NCBI RefSeq assembly: GCF_002777255.1
Contig: NZ_CP017634.1
Span: 942,903 to 1,006,902, forward strand
Source: Candidatus Formimonas warabiya
GTDB lineage: Bacteria > Bacillota > Dehalobacteriia > Dehalobacteriales > Dehalobacteriaceae
Length of the DNA stretch: 64,000 nucleotides
Reading direction: 5' to 3'
Below, piece after piece: positions 60,537-64,000 of the stretch. Each line of letters opens with the position of its first letter. The first letter of the stretch is position 1. A program made the translations under genes and the position numbers. The notes under the pieces were generated by a model. That model searched no databases and was not told the origin of the DNA. It saw only the letters and a list, made by a program, of their open reading frames with translations.

Positions 60537-61166
60537 TTGAAATCAATTAACAACATGATGGATAAAAGAGGCAATAAATACAGAAAAATATGTGATGAAA
60601 GACGAATATCAAGCCACCAAAAATATATTCAGCATCTGAATGGCCTATCCATTAAATATGGTGTCCCTAAAAATATATTAATTGGAATATATTTCATAGA
60701 GACAAGCTTTCGCCCTTTATATTTTAGGATTTGTGAGTATATATTTGTTATTTTGGGGGTCTTGTTAAATTTTGCATTTAAAGTACCTTTAAAAAATTAT
60801 ACCATTGGAAGATGTCAAATTGGTATTTCATCAATTTTAATTTTTTCAGGGAAAGATATTTATAAACATAGTCGATATATAAAAAAGGTCAGCAAGTCAG
60901 ACTTCTTAAATATTGTCAAGGCTATGCATTATAAAAGAAACCTTGAGATTTCCGCATTAATAGTTCGTAGACTATATGTTAAATCTTTTAAAACTGCAAA
61001 TAACTATAACAACCAATTACGCCACATTGGAGAAAATTATAATGGGCGATATTCTTATGGATTGTTATTGGATGAAATAGTAAGCTGTTTGGATAAAAGA
61101 AATAAAGTTAACAAATTAATGAAACGTCCCGATACGAAAAATTCCATAATAGTGGAACGCAAATAA
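60537..61166 (+). CDS. AT-rich cassette gene 3: lysozyme/transglycosylase-like membrane protein
   Basis: 209 residues with TTG start directly after the previous stop; an in-frame ATG lies 15 bases later. IGIYFIETSFRPLYFRI (Glu ~56) followed by a hydrophobic segment (~68-84) and YTIGRCQIGIS resembles the catalytic Glu and G-x-x-QI motif of lytic transglycosylases. Later HIGENYNGRYSYG recalls their YN-G loop. Weak but consistent; if real, an unusual cell-wall enzyme in an accessory cassette. Confidence 0.5.
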   Translation: MKSINNMMDKRGNKYRKICDERRISSHQKYIQHLNGLSIKYGVPKNILIGIYFIETSFRPLYFRICEYIFVILGVLLNFAFKVPLKNYTIGRCQIGISSILIFSGKDIYKHSRYIKKVSKSDFLNIVKAMHYKRNLEISALIVRRLYVKSFKTANNYNNQLRHIGENYNGRYSYGLLLDEIVSCLDKRNKVNKLMKRPDTKNSIIVERK

Positions 61167-61175
61167 CCAGACTAA

Positions 61176-61200
61176 AAAGCACCCATGCGGGTGCTTTCGT
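61176..61200. terminator. Bidirectional terminator
   Basis: AAAGCACCC-ATGC-GGGTGCTTT between the cassette (+) and the convergent minus-strand gene. Confidence 0.85.
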
Positions 61201-61224
61201 TGTTGAAAGGGGGAATTATTTTAA

Positions 61225-61680
61225 TCACACTGCTATCATCTGTTTTAGCATAGGGTATTGATTCATGATATCTTTACCCCCGAAGAATAGTTCATAAGAT
61301 ATCCCGGCCTCATTGTAGGTTAGCTGGATCAGATTGCCATTTGCCGGATTACTTCCTGACATGGCAGCACCTGCAAAGGCTCCGGCGGGACCGAGGAGTA
61401 AACCGCCGAGCGCGGCTCCGGCGAGTACATTGCTGGAATCAGAGTGTGGGATGAATTTGATTTCCTTAATATCAGTTTTCAGAAGTTCAATGTCGTGAAT
61501 TAGGAGGTTATTATTTTGAGGCTTGACGTAAATAAGTTTCGGTCCCTTTAATTTAGGGTGACCGCCCAGGTAATATATTTGGAGCCGGGTATTTTTATTC
61601 TTATAATAGTCAATAATTTTGTATATACCTACTGCAATAAAGGCTAAAGAAACAAACAGTGCAAATATCCAGGACTCCAT
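61225..61680 (-). CDS. Accessory membrane protein with glycine-zipper segment
   Basis: 151 residues from the - strand ATG at 61680 (GGAGGTGG upstream; a longer frame lacks a ribosome site). N-terminal membrane segment (MESWIFALFVSLAFIAVGIY) and a Gly/Ala-rich hydrophobic region (AGAALGGLLLGPAGAFAGAA, ~91-110). Convergent with the late operon, so independently expressed. Function unknown. Confidence 0.65.
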   Translation of the reverse strand: MESWIFALFVSLAFIAVGIYKIIDYYKNKNTRLQIYYLGGHPKLKGPKLIYVKPQNNNLLIHDIELLKTDIKEIKFIPHSDSSNVLAGAALGGLLLGPAGAFAGAAMSGSNPANGNLIQLTYNEAGISYELFFGGKDIMNQYPMLKQMIAV

Positions 61681-61818
61681 TAATAACCACCTCCAAAAAG
61701 GGAATTTCACTATATTATTCTTCTTTTGGCCCATTTTACCTTTCTATTAATAATATTTTTTAAACAGGCGTAAATTGCCTGTTTTAATTTTTGCCTAAAA
61801 ATATAAGGAGGTGATACC

Positions 61819-64000
61819 TTGTCAGAGGCAGTTCTACAGGCTACCATCCGTGCTTTTGACGAATTTTCTGCTTTGTTTCAAAAGTTTCAGCAAGAACTGC
61901 AAAAAACTGAACAGGCTGAGAAGCAGGTAGAGACATCTACGGTAAGTGTAAACCAGGCAATGGGAGAATTGGTCAAAGCAAAGAATAGGGCTCGGGAAGC
62001 AACAGAGAGCTTCAACAGGATCTTAGCAGAGATGGCCCGAGGAGAAAAGCAAGGGATAGACATCACTAAACAGTTTGATGCAGCTTTCACGGAATTTGTT
62101 GCTGCAGAAAAAGCGGTGGAGCAAGAAACAAATCGACTGAATCAAGTATTTGCACAAAATGGGGTTGCAGGGAAGCAGGCCCAGACGGCTCTAAAGCAAG
62201 TCGATCAAGCGTTAGATGGTGTCGATAATCAAGCAAAGCAGGCTCATAGATCCACATCGGACTTTTTGCAGACTATAGGCCAGCTAGGGGCCTTGTATTC
62301 TTTTAAGCGCGGGCTGGAAGAAGTCCTAATAACGGGTAGAGAGTTTGAACGTACTATCACACAAGCCCAAGTTATTGTCGGAGATTTTAGCGATACTTTA
62401 GAAGAGTCTGCCATGTCAATGAAAGATAGTATTTTTCTACCGCGCCAAGTTGCAGAAGCATACCGGGAATTGGGAGCTGCGGGACTTGAAACTAATGAGG
62501 TATTGATGTCCAGTCCGGACATAATGAATTTCGCAACCGCGGCCATGATCGACATGACCAGTTCGGCAGAAGCAACAATCGCTGCAGTAAAGGGGTTTAA
62601 TCTTTCTTTTGAACAGTCTGAGGATGTTGTTGATGCCTTCTCGGTGGCCATGGACAAGACAACATTGGCAGGAGAAGATTTTGTCCGTGCCCTGGCTTCT
62701 GTAGGTCCTGTGGCTGGCGGATTGGCGAAACAGTCCTTAGAAGATACTTTGAGCTTAGTGGCTGCATTAAAGGATATGGGGGCCTCTGCGGAAGACTCAT
62801 CAACCTCGGTCCGTAGTATGCTTCTCCAATTAATAAATCCTACAAGAGAGGCACAGGAAACTCTGGAAGCTTTAAGTATTTCACTTTATGATTCAGCTGG
62901 GAACATGAAATCTCTTCCGGATATCATCGCCCAATTTGAAGTTGCTCTGGCGGGCTACAATGAGAGATCAAGGCAGTTAATCATGACAACTGTAGCTGGA
63001 AGTGATGGAATTAGGGCATTAGCTGCAGGATTAAGTATGGGAAGCGATAGACTTAAAGAGCTATCCCGGGCAATGGCAGAAGGTCAAGGAAGAGCCGCTG
63101 AATATGCCAGCATCATGGGGGACACATTCGATGGAAGCGTTCGGAAAGCTGCGGCGAGTTGGGAACGCCTCAAGATCGCAATGTTTGAAAGTGCTTCTCC
63201 AAAGATAATGGATTTACTAAATGGAATTACTGCTCTGGTAGATGGCTTTAATTCCCTTGATGAATCAACGCAAAAAGTAATTGAATCCTTAGTCGGCAAC
63301 GGCGGTTTTATAGTAGCTTTAGGATTAGCAACGGCAATGCTCAGAACATTTCTCATAACTCTTGGGCTGGCAGCAGGACCAGCAGGAATAGCTGCATTGG
63401 TTACCACTGGGTTAATTGCTTTAACAGGGGTAATTATAGGAATTACAGGAGCTCAGCAATCAGCCAAGCAAGCCCAGGACGAGGCCAACAAATCCCTGGC
63501 CGAGTACCAAAAACTGATCGCCGGCACGGCCACCACCGAAGAAATTAAAAACCTTGACACGCGGATCGAGAAGCTAAAGGAGTTGACCCAGCGGTACGAT
63601 GAGTTGAAAAAGAAAATGTCTGAGCCAACAACAAAAATGGTTGAACCGACTGGTGAAGTAGAAATAGTTGCTTTTGGACGTGGCGGGGGAGTAGCACGTA
63701 CGGTAGCAGACGGGATGCGAGAGGTAAACGCCGAACTTGAAAAGCTGGGACTGACCTACGAAAAGGCCCAGGAGGTTATTGCCGCCTACAGTAGGGAGCA
63801 GGAAAAGGCGACCCTTCTCGACTACCAGTCAGCTGTGGCCACGGCGAACAGCACGATACAGAAAGCCCTAGATGCCAAGGCGACATCGTCACTTATGAAC
63901 GAATACCTGAGGCTCACGGCCAACGTCAAGTCCGATACAGACGTCGCGAAGCTGTCGATCCAGACTAAGGCGCGCCTTTCCACGGTTGTGGACCAGCTCT
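61819..64000 (+). CDS. Tail tape measure protein (5' part, runs off window)
   Basis: At least 727 residues, open from TTG 61819 (AAGGAGGTGAT nine bases ahead) to the window end. N-terminal coiled coil (~1-140), a TP901-type core (~150-400: GREFERTITQAQVIVGDFSD, AVKGFNLSFEQSEDVVDAF, RALASVGPVAGG, SVRSMLLQLINPT) and a hydrophobic region (~490-545) before more coiled coil. Sets tail length and takes part in DNA ejection. Confidence 0.9.
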   Translation, partial: MSEAVLQATIRAFDEFSALFQKFQQELQKTEQAEKQVETSTVSVNQAMGELVKAKNRAREATESFNRILAEMARGEKQGIDITKQFDAAFTEFVAAEKAVEQETNRLNQVFAQNGVAGKQAQTALKQVDQALDGVDNQAKQAHRSTSDFLQTIGQLGALYSFKRGLEEVLITGREFERTITQAQVIVGDFSDTLEESAMSMKDSIFLPRQVAEAYRELGAAGLETNEVLMSSPDIMNFATAAMIDMTSSAEATIAAVKGFNLSFEQSEDVVDAFSVAMDKTTLAGEDFVRALASVGPVAGGLAKQSLEDTLSLVAALKDMGASAEDSSTSVRSMLLQLINPTREAQETLEALSISLYDSAGNMKSLPDIIAQFEVALAGYNERSRQLIMTTVAGSDGIRALAAGLSMGSDRLKELSRAMAEGQGRAAEYASIMGDTFDGSVRKAAASWERLKIAMFESASPKIMDLLNGITALVDGFNSLDESTQKVIESLVGNGGFIVALGLATAMLRTFLITLGLAAGPAGIAALVTTGLIALTGVIIGITGAQQSAKQAQDEANKSLAEYQKLIAGTATTEEIKNLDTRIEKLKELTQRYDELKKKMSEPTTKMVEPTGEVEIVAFGRGGGVARTVADGMREVNAELEKLGLTYEKAQEVIAAYSREQEKATLLDYQSAVATANSTIQKALDAKATSSLMNEYLRLTANVKSDTDVAKLSIQTKARLSTVVDQL

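Overview
The window looks like the chromosome of a spore-forming clostridial Firmicute, probably Peptococcaceae-like (Dehalobacter/Desulfitobacterium/Dehalobacterium relatives). This is inferred from SpoIIP, SpoIVA, tandem DUF3189 genes, an IspH-S1 fusion and base composition in the mid-40s percent GC by eye. Bases 1-18000 are core chromosome, all on the + strand: aroA (5' end outside the window), cmk, plsC, ispH-rpsA fusion, a DUF1614 membrane protein, spoIIP, two DUF3189 genes, a radical-SAM DUF512 gene, der, plsY, gpsA, spoIVA, then pheB-hom-thrB-lysC for threonine/lysine-branch synthesis, and a tRNA-Pro(GGG).

From just after the tRNA to the end of the window (about 18.05-64 kb) lies one large prophage, entered through its integrase end; its far end is outside. 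Layout: integrase (-, broken), a lysogeny/defence-like block (-: HsdR_N-type nuclease, Cys-rich tail-anchored protein, ImmA peptidase, coiled-coil protein, CI-like repressor), a divergent switch at 24.49-24.65 kb, and early + strand genes (Cro-like, Xis-like, small ORFs). Next come a recombination set (annealing-type protein, SbcD, SbcC), small zinc proteins, a DnaD replication protein, HNH nuclease, a PcfK-PcfJ pair, DUF3102, J-domain protein, RecU and an ArpU/RinA-like late regulator. The late region holds terminase (broken), portal, head morphogenesis, protease-scaffold, DUF2190, a Mu gpT-type capsid, connectors, tail tube, a frameshifted tail chaperone pair, a string of AT-rich accessory genes, and a tape measure protein running off the window end.

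Two 1479-bp copies of one IS3-family element in inverted orientation have inactivated the prophage. Copy 1 (19206-20684) splits the integrase with a 3-bp duplication, and the parental reading frame can be rebuilt exactly. Copy 2 (44669-46147) has no matching duplication and replaces the end of the small terminase and the ATPase (Walker A) part of the large terminase. The element could not excise or package by its own enzymes as drawn.

The most unusual signals are an IS circle-junction promoter encoded by the two IS ends, and four TGCAA iterons at exact 11-bp spacing over a late promoter that runs into a terminator. Others are a shared 16-bp perfect palindrome 18.7 kb apart (one copy inside the DUF3102 gene), a lambda-Red-like annealing protein/SbcCD operon with variant motifs, a decayed YjcQ-like paralogue, and an AT-rich three-gene cassette of unknown function (59659-61166).
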